NCBI RefSeq assembly: GCF_003999975.1 | Contig: NZ_RJAC01000007.1 | Coordinates: forward strand, 287,404-351,403 | DNA length: 64,000 nucleotides | DNA from: Actinoplanes solisilvae | Lineage (GTDB): Bacteria; Actinomycetota; Actinomycetes; Mycobacteriales; Micromonosporaceae | Reading direction: 5' to 3' | The notes under the pieces: generated by a model | Seen by the model: only the letters and a program-made list of their open reading frames with translations | Database searches by the model: none | Told to the model about the DNA's origin: nothing | In this document: one piece after another, positions 9,962-20,044 of the stretch | Layout of the letters: the number at the start of each line of letters is the position of its first letter | How positions within the stretch are numbered: the first letter of the stretch is position 1 | Position numbers and translations under genes: made by a program

Positions 9962-10654
9962 TCAGCGTGGCCGGGCCAGGCCGAGGTCGTACGCGACGAT
10001 CGTGGCCTGGACCCGGTCACGGGCGCCCAGTTTGGGCAGCAGCGAGTTGACGTGCGCCTTGACCGTGCCGGCGCCGATGCCCAGCACCTCGCCGATCTCG
10101 GCGTTCGACCGGCCGGTGGCGATCTGGGTGAGCACATCCCGTTCGCGCGCCGTCAACCGGGCCAGGCGCGGGTCGTCGTCGCGGGCCGCGGTCAGCGTGC
10201 CGGTGGCGAACGCGTCGATCAGGCGCTTGGTCACGGCCGGGCTGAGCATGGCCTCGCCCGCGGCGACCGTGCGGATCGCGTCGACCAGCGAGGCGGGGTC
10301 GGCGTCCTTGAGCAGGAACCCCGACGCACCGGCGCGCAGGGCCTGAAAGACGTACGCGTCCTGGTGGAACGTGGTCAGCACGATCACGCGGGGCGGATCG
10401 TCGCCGGCGGTCAGGTGGGCCGTGGCGGTCAAGCCGTCCATGCCGGGCATGCGCACGTCCATCAGCACGACGTCGGGGGCCGTGCGGCTGACCAGGTCGA
10501 GGGCCGCCGCGCCGTCGGGAGCCTCGCCCACGACTTCCAGGTCGGGCTGGGAACCGACGATGGCGCAGAGCCCGGCCCGGACCATCGCCTGGTCGTCCAC
10601 GACGATCACACGGATTCCGATGACGGCACCTCCTGATCTGTGGATATCGCTCAT
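9962..10654 (-). CDS. NarL/LuxR-type response regulator (orphan)
   Basis: About 230 residues if translated from ATG 10654 (MSDIHRSGGA). The receiver starts IRVIVVDDQAMVRAGL, with the phosphorylated Asp in DVVLMDVRMPGMDGL, the Thr in VIVLTTFHQDAY and the Lys in GFLLKDADPASL. The C-terminal LuxR HTH is RLTARERDVLTQIATGRSN, then EIGEVLGIGAGTVKAHVNSL. No kinase lies beside it; candidates in the window are the orphan kinases at 7928-9472 and 20005-21912. The start is doubtful: a perfect AGGAGG (10634-10629) lies inside the frame, 7 nt before an ATC, with no ATG, GTG or TTG in register. It is divergent from the LAL regulator. Confidence 0.9.
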   Translation of the reverse strand: MSDIHRSGGAVIGIRVIVVDDQAMVRAGLCAIVGSQPDLEVVGEAPDGAAALDLVSRTAPDVVLMDVRMPGMDGLTATAHLTAGDDPPRVIVLTTFHQDAYVFQALRAGASGFLLKDADPASLVDAIRTVAAGEAMLSPAVTKRLIDAFATGTLTAARDDDPRLARLTARERDVLTQIATGRSNAEIGEVLGIGAGTVKAHVNSLLPKLGARDRVQATIVAYDLGLARPR

Positions 10655-10693
10655 GCTCTTGTGCGCGAGCATCGACAAGCGAGATCATCTTGC

Positions 10694-13618
10694 ATGCTCG
10701 ACCCCTCGCCGACAGTCTCCACGCCGGACTTCGTGGGCCGTGATCGGGAGCTGGCGGCGCTGCGGGGCGCCCTGGCCTGGCCGCCGGCGATCGTGCTGGT
10801 GGAGGGCGAGGCGGGAATCGGGAAGAGCCGGCTGCTGCGCGAGTGGCTGGCCGCGCCGGACGAGCGTACCGCCCTGGTCTCGGTGTGCCCGCCACTGCGC
10901 GAGTCGCTGACCCTGGGTCCGATCGTCGACGCGTTCGGCCGGATCGACCGCCCGGTGTCGGAACTGCCGCTCACCGCGCTGGCCGGTGCGTTGCGGCCAC
11001 TGTTTCCTGAATGGTCGGCCGACCTGCCGCCCGCACTCGAGCCCTTGGACGATGCGAAGGCGGCACGGCATCGACTGTTCCGCGCCCTGGACGAGTTGCT
11101 GCGGGCGCTGCGTGTCGACGTTCTCGTGCTGGAGGACGCCCATTGGGCCGACGACATGACCCTGGAGTTCCTGCTGTTCGTCACCTCCCGGCAGCAGACC
11201 GACGGGCCGAGCCTGGTGATCTCCTATCGGCCGGAGGAGGTGGGTGACGGGTCGATGTTGCTGCGGCTGACGTCCCGGTTGCCCGCCGGCGTGACCCAGC
11301 TCAGGATCTCCCTGACACCGATGCGACCAGGCGACAGTGCGGCGCTGGTGTCCTCGATGCTGGACGGTAACCCGATCTCGCAGGAGTTCGCGACGTTCCT
11401 GCACGAGCGGACCGGCGGCGTTCCGCTGGCGCTGGAGGAGTCGGTCCGCCTCATGTGCGACCGCGCCGACCTGGTCTTCCGCGACGGGCAATGGGTCCGG
11501 CTGAAGCTACGCGAACTGCGGGTGCCGCCTACGGTGCGCGACTCGACCCGCGAGCGGGTGGGCCGTCTGTCGCCGCCGGCGCAGCAGGTGTTGCGAGCCG
11601 CGGCCACGTTGGCCGAGCGGTCATCGGTGGACACTCTCGCTGAGACCGCGGACCTGTCACCGGCCGCCTGCCGTGCCGCCATCGCGGAGGTGGCCGACGC
11701 CGGAGTCCTGGACGCGGACGACCGCGGCCAGTGGCGGTTCCGGCACGTGCTGGCCGCCTCGGCCGTCTACGAGGCGATCCCGTTGATCGATCGCCGGGAC
11801 ATCCACCTGCTGGCCGGCCAGGCCCTGGAGAAGATCCACCCACCGCCCGTCGCACGCTTGGCCCACCACTTCCGGGAGGCGGGCGAGAGGCAGTCCTGGG
11901 CGCGATACGCCGAGCAGGGCGCCGAGCTGGCCATGGCCTCGGGCGACCACACCAGGGCGGTCGACACGCTGGTCGATCTGTTGTCGTGGGCCGTGCTGCC
12001 GCCGGGCGATCGGGCCCGGGTCGCGCGCATCGCCGGGGTCGCCGCGCTGGGCCGTCGCGAACCGGTCGACGAGGTGTACCACCGCGTGATTCGTACGCTG
12101 CGCTCGGTTCTGGAGACCCCCGATCTGTCGGCCCGGGAGCAGGCCGAGATCCGCAACCCCCTGGGCCGGCTTCTGATCACCGGGGGTGAGGCACAGGCCG
12201 CCCTCACCGAGCTCGAGCAGGCGGTGGCCAACCTCGACCACGACCCGGTCGAGGCGGCCCGGGCGATGACCTATCTGGGATGGGCGTATGCGGGGCCGTG
12301 GCCGGCGTCGACCCACCGGCAATGGCTGGATCGCGCCGCCGAGCTCACCACCGCGGTCGACTCTCCCGCGGAACGGCTGAACCTGGCTGGCAATCGGGCC
12401 GCGGCGCTTCTCATGCTCGGCGAGGAGGAGGCCTGGGACGTCATCGCCGGCCTGCCCGTCGACGGAGCCACCTCGGCGGAGCGCCTCGACGTGGCCCGCA
12501 TCCACGTGAACGTCGGAACCGGCGCACTGATCTGGGGCCGGTACGCCGACGCGGAGGAACACCTGGCCGTGGCCATGCGGCTCGCCGAGGCTGAGCAGGC
12601 GTCCCGGTTGCAGCACAACGTCCGGCTCGAACAGGCCAACCTGGCCTGGTTCACCGGCCGGTGGGAGGGGCTCGCGGAGCGAAGCGTGGCACTGGCCGAC
12701 GCCGACCGGGACCGGCCGGCCCATTATCTCGGCAGCGTTCGCCTGGCGGCCCGGCTGGCCGCGGCAACCGGACGGCGGCGCGCCGCGGAGGAGCAGTTCC
12801 GGCTGGTTCTGGAGGAGTCGGCCCGTCTCGGAGCGGCCGACGACACGATGGAGGCGGCGGCCGCGCTGGCCCGGCTGTGGCTGGCCGACGGCAACAGCGC
12901 CCGGGCTTTGCAGGTCACGAACGAGCCGATGGACACCGTACGGAGAAAGGGCATCTGGATCTGGGCGACCGAGCTCGTCCCCGCCCGGATCGAGGCGCTC
13001 CTCGCCGCGGGCGACCTGGAGGCGGCGGGACGCCTGGGCGACCAGTTCGCCCGGGGACTGCGTGGCCGTACGGCGCCGGCACCTCGCGCGGCCCTCGCCC
13101 TGTGCCGGGCCCTGCTGGTCGCCGCGGCCGGGGACCACGCCCGCGCGGCGACGGCCTTCGAGAGGGCGGCGTGCGCGACGTCGCGTCCCTACGACGCCAT
13201 GCTCGCCCGCGAGCGCCGGGCCGAGGCGCTCGTGACACAGGGCGAGCTCGACCAGGGCCGGGAACTGCTGGCCGCGCAGTACGAGCAACTGTTCAGGCTC
13301 GGAGCCCGGGGCGACGCCGACCGGGTCGCGCAGCGGCTTCGCGAGTACGGCGCCGAGGTCCCGCGGTTGTGGCGCGGCGGCCGTCGCGGTTATGGGGACC
13401 AGCTCTCCCCGCGCGAGCTCGACGTGGTGCAGCTGGTCATCGCCGGGAAGACGAACCGGCAGATCAGCCGAATTCTGGCCAAGTCACCGGCCACGGTGGA
13501 TCAGCAGCTGCGCGCGGCGATGCGCAAGTTGAAAGTGACTTCCCGGACCGCGCTCGCGGTCAAGGCGGTGGAGGCCGGCGTGTTCGCCGAAGACGACCCC
13601 CACGACAACGCCTCGTGA
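10694..13618 (+). CDS. LuxR-family ATP-binding (LAL/MalT-type) transcriptional regulator
   Basis: The 974-residue STAND-type regulator starts MLDPSPTVSTPDFVGRDREL. An N-terminal AAA/NTPase domain has Walker A GEAGIGKS at residues 38-45 and Walker B VDVLVLEDAHWAD near residue 150. A long helical, TPR-like region (residues about 380-880) follows, with many Ala-rich helix pairs such as EEHLAVAMRLAEAEQASRL. The C-terminal HTH is LSPRELDVVQLVIAGKTN, then ISRILAKSPATVDQQLRAAM. Large LAL proteins switch on neighbouring genes after binding ATP and an inducer. This one is divergent from the response regulator and lies upstream of the big secreted subtilase. Whether it controls the subtilase is inference. 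Confidence 0.92.
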   Translation: MLDPSPTVSTPDFVGRDRELAALRGALAWPPAIVLVEGEAGIGKSRLLREWLAAPDERTALVSVCPPLRESLTLGPIVDAFGRIDRPVSELPLTALAGALRPLFPEWSADLPPALEPLDDAKAARHRLFRALDELLRALRVDVLVLEDAHWADDMTLEFLLFVTSRQQTDGPSLVISYRPEEVGDGSMLLRLTSRLPAGVTQLRISLTPMRPGDSAALVSSMLDGNPISQEFATFLHERTGGVPLALEESVRLMCDRADLVFRDGQWVRLKLRELRVPPTVRDSTRERVGRLSPPAQQVLRAAATLAERSSVDTLAETADLSPAACRAAIAEVADAGVLDADDRGQWRFRHVLAASAVYEAIPLIDRRDIHLLAGQALEKIHPPPVARLAHHFREAGERQSWARYAEQGAELAMASGDHTRAVDTLVDLLSWAVLPPGDRARVARIAGVAALGRREPVDEVYHRVIRTLRSVLETPDLSAREQAEIRNPLGRLLITGGEAQAALTELEQAVANLDHDPVEAARAMTYLGWAYAGPWPASTHRQWLDRAAELTTAVDSPAERLNLAGNRAAALLMLGEEEAWDVIAGLPVDGATSAERLDVARIHVNVGTGALIWGRYADAEEHLAVAMRLAEAEQASRLQHNVRLEQANLAWFTGRWEGLAERSVALADADRDRPAHYLGSVRLAARLAAATGRRRAAEEQFRLVLEESARLGAADDTMEAAAALARLWLADGNSARALQVTNEPMDTVRRKGIWIWATELVPARIEALLAAGDLEAAGRLGDQFARGLRGRTAPAPRAALALCRALLVAAAGDHARAATAFERAACATSRPYDAMLARERRAEALVTQGELDQGRELLAAQYEQLFRLGARGDADRVAQRLREYGAEVPRLWRGGRRGYGDQLSPRELDVVQLVIAGKTNRQISRILAKSPATVDQQLRAAMRKLKVTSRTALAVKAVEAGVFAEDDPHDNAS

Positions 13619-13699
13619 ATTTTGACGTATCCGCCGGATAGCTAAGGACCCTCGGTCCGCCCGAGCATGGCTCCATGATCCATAGCCGACGGGCGATGC

Positions 13700-13840
13700 A
13701 TGACTGACCGATCCGCCGAGCGTGACGACTCCGCCACCGAGCACCCGCCGCCTCCCGAGCTGTCGCGGGAGCCGGACGACAGCGCCCGCGACGACGACGA
13801 CGCCGGCCACCTGAGCCACGACCCCTACCAACCCCTGTAG
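13700..13840 (+). CDS. Small acidic protein, 46 residues, unrecognised
   Basis: An ATG at 13700 opens a 46-codon frame encoding MTDRSAERDDSATEHPPPPE and ending HDPYQPL. It is rich in Asp, Glu and Pro with no hydrophobic core, so it is probably unstructured. It ends 14 bp before the subtilase start on the same strand and could be cotranscribed with it. Only a weak ribosome-binding site (GACGGG) precedes the ATG. I do not recognise a family; it may be non-coding. Confidence 0.4.
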   Translation: MTDRSAERDDSATEHPPPPELSREPDDSARDDDDAGHLSHDPYQPL

Positions 13841-13854
13841 GCGGAAGAGACCCC

Positions 13855-16800
13855 ATGAGATATAAAGCCCTCGCGGCTTCGCTGGCCGTAGCGGTCGGCT
13901 TGAGCATGCTCCAGCAACTGCCGGCGTCCGCGGCCGAACCGGATCCCGGCCCGGCCGCCGGCAAGATCGCGCCGACCCTGAAGGACCGCTTCCGTACGCA
14001 GCCGTCCTCCGACTTCTGGATCACCTTCGAGAAGAAGGCCGACCTCGGCCCGGCGAAGAAGATCGCCGACTGGACCGCTCGCGGCCGGTTCGTCTATGAC
14101 GCGCTGACCGCGGCGGCCAAGGACTCCGTGGCCGCCGTCGCCCCCGAACTCGACCGGGCCGGCGTGAAGTACACGTCCTACCCGATCGCCAACGCCGTGC
14201 TCGTCAAGGGTGGCACCGAGAAGCTCGCTCTCGACGTGGCGTCGCGGGTGCAGGTTGCCGAGATCCACTCGACGCCGCAGGTCGCGCTGGTCGACCCGGT
14301 GGACGAGAAGATCCCGGCCGACCAGGCCGCCCGGCCCGCCGCCCCGAAGAAGGCCGACGCCGTCACCTGGGGCCTGGAGTCCATCCACGCCCCGCAGGCG
14401 TGGGCCATGGGCGCCACCGGGGCCGGCATCACCGTGTCCAACCTCGACTCGGGCGTGCAGTTCGACCACCCGGCCCTGCTGCAGCAGTATCGCGGCACGA
14501 AGCCCGACGGCACGGTCGACCACAACTACAACTGGATGGCCACCCGGGGCTCGTGCACGGGTGCGCCGTGCGACGACAACGGCCACGGCACCCACACCAT
14601 GGGCACGATGGTCGGCTACGACGGCGTCGAGCACGTCGGCGTCGCACCGGACGCGCGGTGGATCGCGACGAACGGATGCTGCGGGGACAGCGTCGAGTCG
14701 CTGCTGAACTCCGGCTGGTGGCTGCTCGCGCCGACCGACGTGCAGGGGAACAATCCCGATCCGTCCAAGCGCCCCCACGTCATCAACAACTCGTGGGGTC
14801 AGACCGTCGAGCACGACTTCAACGACTTCTTCCTGGCCATCGACGAGGCCTGGACCGCTGCGGGCATCTTCAGCACCTGGTCGTCGGGCAACACCACGCC
14901 GTACGCGGCCTGTGACACCGTCTCCTCCCCGGGCTCCGCGGCGAGCGCCTACTCGGTCGGCGCCTACTCGGAGGACGGCACGCTCGCGTCGTTCTCCCGC
15001 AAGGGCGAGGGCGAAGGCGACCGGATCAAGCCGGAGATCTCCGCCCCGGGTGTCAACGTCCGTTCGTCCTATCCGGGCAACGGCTACGCCGACATGGCCG
15101 GTACGTCGATGGCCTCGCCCCACGTCGCCGGCGCCGTCGCGGCGCTCTGGAGCTACGACCCGACCCTGATCGGGCAGGTCGACGAGACCCGTCGCCTGCT
15201 CGGTGCCTCGGCCGTCGACGTCGACGACACCGAGTGCGGCGGCACCGCCGAGATCAACAACAAGTACGGCGAGGGCCGGCTCGACCTCGTCCGCCTGCTG
15301 GAACTCGCGCCCCGCAAGGGCGGCACCCTCACCGGTGTCGTCACCGCCAACGGCGCCCCGGTCCCCGCAGCCGACGTGACGATCAGCGGGCCGTTCAGCC
15401 GGTCCATCGGGACCGACAAGGACGGCCGGTTCACGACCAACCTCCCGGTCGGCGACTACCAGCTCAGCACCAAGGTCTTCGGCTACCTGACCGCGACCGC
15501 CAAGGTCACGATCACGCTCGGCCAGGACACCTCCGTCACGTTGCCGCTCACGGCCGCCACCAGGCACGACATCAGTGGCCGGGTCGTCGACGACAAGAAG
15601 CGTCCCGTCCCGAACGCCGACGTCACCATCAAGGACACCCCGCTGAAGCCGGTACGCACGGACGCCAACGGTGCGTACAAGATCGCGGCTGTCCCCGAGG
15701 GCGCGTACAAGCTGGACGTCAAGCCCAACGCCTGCTTCTCGCCGAAGACACTCCCGCTGACCGTCGGTGCGCAGAACCCGTCGTCCGAGATCGCGGTCGG
15801 GCTCGTCGTCGACGGGGGCGGCTACAGCTGCGCCGTCACCGAGGGCGAGTACCTGCGCGGCACCCAGCCGGTCACCGTCGACAGCGGTGTGTGGGCCACG
15901 GTGAAGCTGCCGTTCCCGATCGCGCTCTACAACGGCAGCCACGACACCCTCGGCGTCGGCCTGCGCGGCGTGATCTCCCCGGACACCTCCACCGGGCCCG
16001 GCTCCGGCGGCGCGGGCATCTTCCCGTTCGCCGTCGACAGCCCGGTCGAGTTCGCCCCGGGCGGTGGCATCTTCACGGCGGCCACCAAGGTGAACGGTGA
16101 GGACGCGTTCGTCATCGAGTACCGCAACGCCAAGATCTGGGCCTGGCCGATCCGGGCGGAGAACACCGAGCCGGTCAACTTCTCGGCCACGCTCACCCGC
16201 TCGGGCACCGTGATCTTCGGGTACGGCGACGGCGTCGGCAGCGACGACCCGGTGACCGGCGGTGCGAACGCCGTCACGGGCATCCAGGGCTGGGCCGGCG
16301 TCGACGGCATCCGGTTCTCCGAGGACGCGCCGGTGCTGCACGACGGCATGATCGTCACCTACGACCTGCCGGACTTCGGCTACCTCGACGCGACCGTCGT
16401 CGACAAGAACGACGGGCTGCCGGTCGCCGGGGCGAAGGTCTCCTTCAGCACCAAGGACGGGCTCGTCGAGACCGTCACCACCAATGGTACGGGCATCGTG
16501 CACCGCCAGCTTCCGGTCGGCGCGTACACCATGACGGTCGAGGCGCCGAACTACACGACGGCGGCGTACCCCTTCTCGCTGAAGAACCTCTACGCGAAGG
16601 CCAAGATCGACGCTCGTCTGACCACGGGTGTCGCGGGCCTGAAGGCGGACGGCCTCGACGCGCTGTTGGGCACCGGCCAGAACGGCGTGGGCTCGCTCAC
16701 GCTGACCAACACCGGGTCCGCCCCCATCACGTACGACCTGGGCGAAGTCGCGCGGCACCCCGAGCTCGACGCCACCGGCGCCACCACGCGCACCGGCACG

Positions 16801-19800
16801 GGTGCGGCCAGCAAGATCGACCTGGCCGCGTGGAAGGCCGGTGCGAGCGGCATGAAGCCGTCGAGCGCCGACGGCAAGGCAGCCACGTCGAGCGTCACGG
16901 AGGCACAGGCGGGAGCCAGGGTCGGCCAGACCTCCGGCGGCGACGTCATCACGCGGATCTCCATCCCCGGCACGATCGCCGAGAAGGAGCCCTCCGGCAT
17001 CGGGTACGACGGCGACGTCTGGGTCCACGACTACAACGCGCGCACCAACACCGCGTACACGGTGAAGGGCAAGAAGACCGGGAAGGTCTTCGACGCGGCG
17101 TGGAGCCCCGACTACCGGGCGTTCGACATGGCCCTGGACACCAAGACCGGGGACATGTGCCAGATGGAGGACAGCCCGGCGAGCTTCATCCACTGCTTCA
17201 ACCGGGAGACCGGCAAGGAGACGAGGCAGATCAAGGGTGACTGGTCGACGCTGCAGCTGACCGGTCTCGCCTACAACCCGGCCAAGGACGTCTTCTACGT
17301 CGGCGGCCGCCGGAACGGGATGATCGGAACCGTGGCCGGCACGTCACACGACAACCCGGGCGCGCTCCTGTCCTTCTGCGCCCCGCCGCTGCCCGAGATC
17401 ATCGGGCTGGCCTACAACCAGGCGTCGGACACGATCTGGTACACCGACCTCGTCTCGAACCGGCCCACCCGCCTGCTGCAGGTCGACCCGGCCGACTGCT
17501 CGCTGGTGAACGCGTGGTGGTTCCCGGGCCAGAAGCCGGGCATGGGCGGTGGCCTCGAGACCGACGCCACCGGGGCGCTGTGGGCGGCCGACCAGCTCGC
17601 CGACGACGTCGTGCTCGTCGACGTCGAGGACGACCTGTTCACCGACCTGCCCTGGCTGTCGCTCTCCAAGACCGGCGGCACCCTCGCCCCCGGTCAGTCG
17701 ACGACCGTCAAGGTCACGATCTCCTCGAAGGACGCCAAGCCCGGGGTCCAGGGCGCGAACATCGTGGTCCGGTCCGATTCCGGACGGCAGTCCAAGAGCT
17801 ATGTCCCGGTGACGCTCACGACCACGAAGTACCAGGTCGGCGTGAACGCCGGCGGCGCGAAGCTCACCGACGGCACCGGCTACACCTGGTCGGCCGACCA
17901 GCCCGCCGGCAAGAAGGCGTGGGGCTACGAGGGCAAGACGAAGGTCGCCTTCACCAAGAACCCGATCGCCCGTACGACGGACGACGCCCTGTTCCAGTCG
18001 CAGCGCACCACGGCCGACAAGAAGCTGTTCTACCGCTTCCCGGACGCGCCCAAGGGCACGTACGCGGTCGACTTCGGGTTCGCTGAGATCGACAAGGCAG
18101 CCAAGGGCAAGCGGGTGTTCGACGTCCTCGTGGACGGCGAGCTGAAGGACTACGCGTACGACCCGGCCGCTGCCGTGGGGCCGAACACCGCCGACTGGCG
18201 CAAGGCTGTCGTGCAGCACGAAGGTGGTCCGCTGACCGTCGAGCTGCGGGGCTCGAAGGGCTTGAAGGCCCCGAGCATCGCCGCGCTGCGGGTGACGCTC
18301 GACCCGCGGGCTGACGTCACGGACGAGCCCGAGGAGCAGCCGGAGCAGCCCGACCCGGGCCCCGTGCCGGTGGCTCCCGCCGGTCGTTCGTACACGATGA
18401 AGGTGACCGAAGGCCTCTACCGTCAGGGCACGCAGGAGTCCGGCTGGCACGGCGACGAGATGTGCGGCCCGCTGTTCTTCGACGCCGGCTACCTCCAGCC
18501 GTTCTACGACACGGCCTGGGACGGCGTCTGCGTGACGATGAACGGGGCGCTCACCTTCGACCGGGTCGGCGGGTTCGGGGGCAACACGACGCTCCCGTCC
18601 CCGTACGCGATCGACGCGATCTACCCGTTCTGGGACGACCTGGTCGTCGACGACGAGGCGGGCATCTACTTCGGCACGACCGAGGTGGACGGGGTGGCGG
18701 CGCAGGTCATCGAATGGCGCAACGTCGCCTTCTACACCGACCAGACGGCACGCGTCAGCTTCTCGGCCACCCTGCTCGCCGACGGACGGATCCAGATCGG
18801 CTACGGCGACGGCGTCGGCGGTGACAACCCCCTCACCCAGGGGTCGTCGGCGACGGTCGGTGTGGAGAGCCTGGACCACAACCCGGCGATCCAGTACTCC
18901 TTCGAGCAGCCCGTCCTGAAGGCCGGCCTCGGCCTGGAGTTCAGCCTCCCGGCCGCGGGCACGATCGAGGGCACGGTCACCGACAAGAACGACGGCAAGC
19001 CGATCGAGGGCGCGATCGTCACCATCGGTGAGCGGGTCCTCACCACCGACGTGAAGGGCCGTTGGAAGGCTCAGGCGCTGGTCGGCGCGAACACCGTGCA
19101 GGTCGAGTCGCCGAACTACGTCACGGTCAGCCGCTCGGTGACCATCGCCAAGAAGGACCAGGCCGAGGTGATGGACACGGCGCTGACCACGGGCATCGCC
19201 ACCGTCGCCGGCGGCGATCTCGACTGGTTCCTCGACAAGGGCCAGAAGGCGACGGGCAAGGTGACCGTCACCAACAGCGGTTCCGCCCCGCTCGACGTGC
19301 GGCTCAGCGAGCAGACCGAGCTGCCGTGGCTGACCCTTTCAGGCGCGGCTGCGGCCGGCACGGTCAAGCTCACAGCCGGCGCGTCCACCACGGTCACGGT
19401 GACGGCCGACAACGCCGGCATCAAGCCTGGCGTGCTCCTCGGCAACCTGGTCGTGGCGACGAACGCCGGCAAGGGCGAGACCCAGCTCAAGCCGGTCCGC
19501 ATGGCGACGTCGGCCTACTGGAAGGGCGTCGACGCCGGCGGATCCGGATACGTCGACGCCGGCGGCTTCTTCTGGGCGGCGGACCAGGCGCTCGGATCGC
19601 GGCCGTGGGGCTATGCCGGTGGCAAGGTGCAGACCACCAAGGCCGGCATCGCGGGCACCGAGGACGACGCGCTGTTCCGCACCCAGCGGACCGGTGAGAC
19701 GTTCAGCTACGTGTTCAAGAACGCCCCGGCCGGGACGTACCGGATCGGTCTCGGCTTCGCGGAGCTCGAGAAGGTCAAGGAGGGCAAGCGTGCCTTCGAT

Positions 19801-19992
19801 GTGCTCGTCGACGGCAAGATCGCCCTCTACGACCACGACGTGCAGGCGAAGGTGGGTGCGCTGACCGCGGACCCGAACACGGTCACCGTCGAGCACACCG
19901 GTGGCGATCTGACGATCGTGTTCACCCGGGAGAAGGGCGAGGCCGACCCGATCCTCAACGCCCTGAAGGTGCAGGAGGACCCGCGCCTCTAG
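13855..19992 (+). CDS. Giant secreted S8 (subtilisin-like) protease with CarboxypepD_reg, beta-propeller-like and malectin modules
   Basis: The 2045-residue protein has a GGAAGAG ribosome-binding site and a signal peptide ending near LPASAAEPD. A propeptide-like region (residues about 50-170) precedes the S8 domain with the full catalytic triad: Asp198 in NLDSGVQFDHPAL, His244 in NGHGTHTMGTM and Ser418 in GTSMASPHVAGA. Carboxypeptidase-regulatory-like beta-sandwiches follow (TGVVTANGAPVPAADVTISG, SGRVVDDKKRPVPNADVTI). Then comes a module from about residue 660 (VTEGEYLRGTQ) with a DKNDG sandwich, a propeller-like insert (about 960-1270) and a malectin domain (about 1325-1485). A second, shorter copy without the insert begins at about 1516 (VTEGLYRQGTQ) and ends in another malectin domain. 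It is probably an extracellular protease that binds carbohydrate or cell wall. No sortase motif or terminal membrane helix is seen. Confidence 0.93.
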   Translation: MRYKALAASLAVAVGLSMLQQLPASAAEPDPGPAAGKIAPTLKDRFRTQPSSDFWITFEKKADLGPAKKIADWTARGRFVYDALTAAAKDSVAAVAPELDRAGVKYTSYPIANAVLVKGGTEKLALDVASRVQVAEIHSTPQVALVDPVDEKIPADQAARPAAPKKADAVTWGLESIHAPQAWAMGATGAGITVSNLDSGVQFDHPALLQQYRGTKPDGTVDHNYNWMATRGSCTGAPCDDNGHGTHTMGTMVGYDGVEHVGVAPDARWIATNGCCGDSVESLLNSGWWLLAPTDVQGNNPDPSKRPHVINNSWGQTVEHDFNDFFLAIDEAWTAAGIFSTWSSGNTTPYAACDTVSSPGSAASAYSVGAYSEDGTLASFSRKGEGEGDRIKPEISAPGVNVRSSYPGNGYADMAGTSMASPHVAGAVAALWSYDPTLIGQVDETRRLLGASAVDVDDTECGGTAEINNKYGEGRLDLVRLLELAPRKGGTLTGVVTANGAPVPAADVTISGPFSRSIGTDKDGRFTTNLPVGDYQLSTKVFGYLTATAKVTITLGQDTSVTLPLTAATRHDISGRVVDDKKRPVPNADVTIKDTPLKPVRTDANGAYKIAAVPEGAYKLDVKPNACFSPKTLPLTVGAQNPSSEIAVGLVVDGGGYSCAVTEGEYLRGTQPVTVDSGVWATVKLPFPIALYNGSHDTLGVGLRGVISPDTSTGPGSGGAGIFPFAVDSPVEFAPGGGIFTAATKVNGEDAFVIEYRNAKIWAWPIRAENTEPVNFSATLTRSGTVIFGYGDGVGSDDPVTGGANAVTGIQGWAGVDGIRFSEDAPVLHDGMIVTYDLPDFGYLDATVVDKNDGLPVAGAKVSFSTKDGLVETVTTNGTGIVHRQLPVGAYTMTVEAPNYTTAAYPFSLKNLYAKAKIDARLTTGVAGLKADGLDALLGTGQNGVGSLTLTNTGSAPITYDLGEVARHPELDATGATTRTGTGAASKIDLAAWKAGASGMKPSSADGKAATSSVTEAQAGARVGQTSGGDVITRISIPGTIAEKEPSGIGYDGDVWVHDYNARTNTAYTVKGKKTGKVFDAAWSPDYRAFDMALDTKTGDMCQMEDSPASFIHCFNRETGKETRQIKGDWSTLQLTGLAYNPAKDVFYVGGRRNGMIGTVAGTSHDNPGALLSFCAPPLPEIIGLAYNQASDTIWYTDLVSNRPTRLLQVDPADCSLVNAWWFPGQKPGMGGGLETDATGALWAADQLADDVVLVDVEDDLFTDLPWLSLSKTGGTLAPGQSTTVKVTISSKDAKPGVQGANIVVRSDSGRQSKSYVPVTLTTTKYQVGVNAGGAKLTDGTGYTWSADQPAGKKAWGYEGKTKVAFTKNPIARTTDDALFQSQRTTADKKLFYRFPDAPKGTYAVDFGFAEIDKAAKGKRVFDVLVDGELKDYAYDPAAAVGPNTADWRKAVVQHEGGPLTVELRGSKGLKAPSIAALRVTLDPRADVTDEPEEQPEQPDPGPVPVAPAGRSYTMKVTEGLYRQGTQESGWHGDEMCGPLFFDAGYLQPFYDTAWDGVCVTMNGALTFDRVGGFGGNTTLPSPYAIDAIYPFWDDLVVDDEAGIYFGTTEVDGVAAQVIEWRNVAFYTDQTARVSFSATLLADGRIQIGYGDGVGGDNPLTQGSSATVGVESLDHNPAIQYSFEQPVLKAGLGLEFSLPAAGTIEGTVTDKNDGKPIEGAIVTIGERVLTTDVKGRWKAQALVGANTVQVESPNYVTVSRSVTIAKKDQAEVMDTALTTGIATVAGGDLDWFLDKGQKATGKVTVTNSGSAPLDVRLSEQTELPWLTLSGAAAAGTVKLTAGASTTVTVTADNAGIKPGVLLGNLVVATNAGKGETQLKPVRMATSAYWKGVDAGGSGYVDAGGFFWAADQALGSRPWGYAGGKVQTTKAGIAGTEDDALFRTQRTGETFSYVFKNAPAGTYRIGLGFAELEKVKEGKRAFDVLVDGKIALYDHDVQAKVGALTADPNTVTVEHTGGDLTIVFTREKGEADPILNALKVQEDPRL

Positions 19993-20002
19993 ACAGTGAC
20001 CG

Positions 20003-20044
20003 GGTCAGGGCCTCCTCGAAAGGCTTTCCGGGGAGGCCCTGACC
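20003..20044. terminator. Bidirectional terminator after the subtilase gene
   Basis: GGTCAGGGCCTCC (20003-20015) and GGAGGCCCTGACC (20032-20044) make a perfect 13-bp stem, with a small GAAA/TTTC hairpin possible in the 16-nt loop. It begins 11 bp after the subtilase stop. The same DNA encodes the last codons of the convergent histidine kinase, so the kinase message ends inside the structure. Confidence 0.8.

Noticed and set aside
13825..17193. Minus-strand frame of more than 1100 codons opposite the subtilase
   Set aside because: High-GC shadow frame rich in Arg, Gly, Val and Asp with no motif; the plus strand carries the complete catalytic triad and repeated domains.
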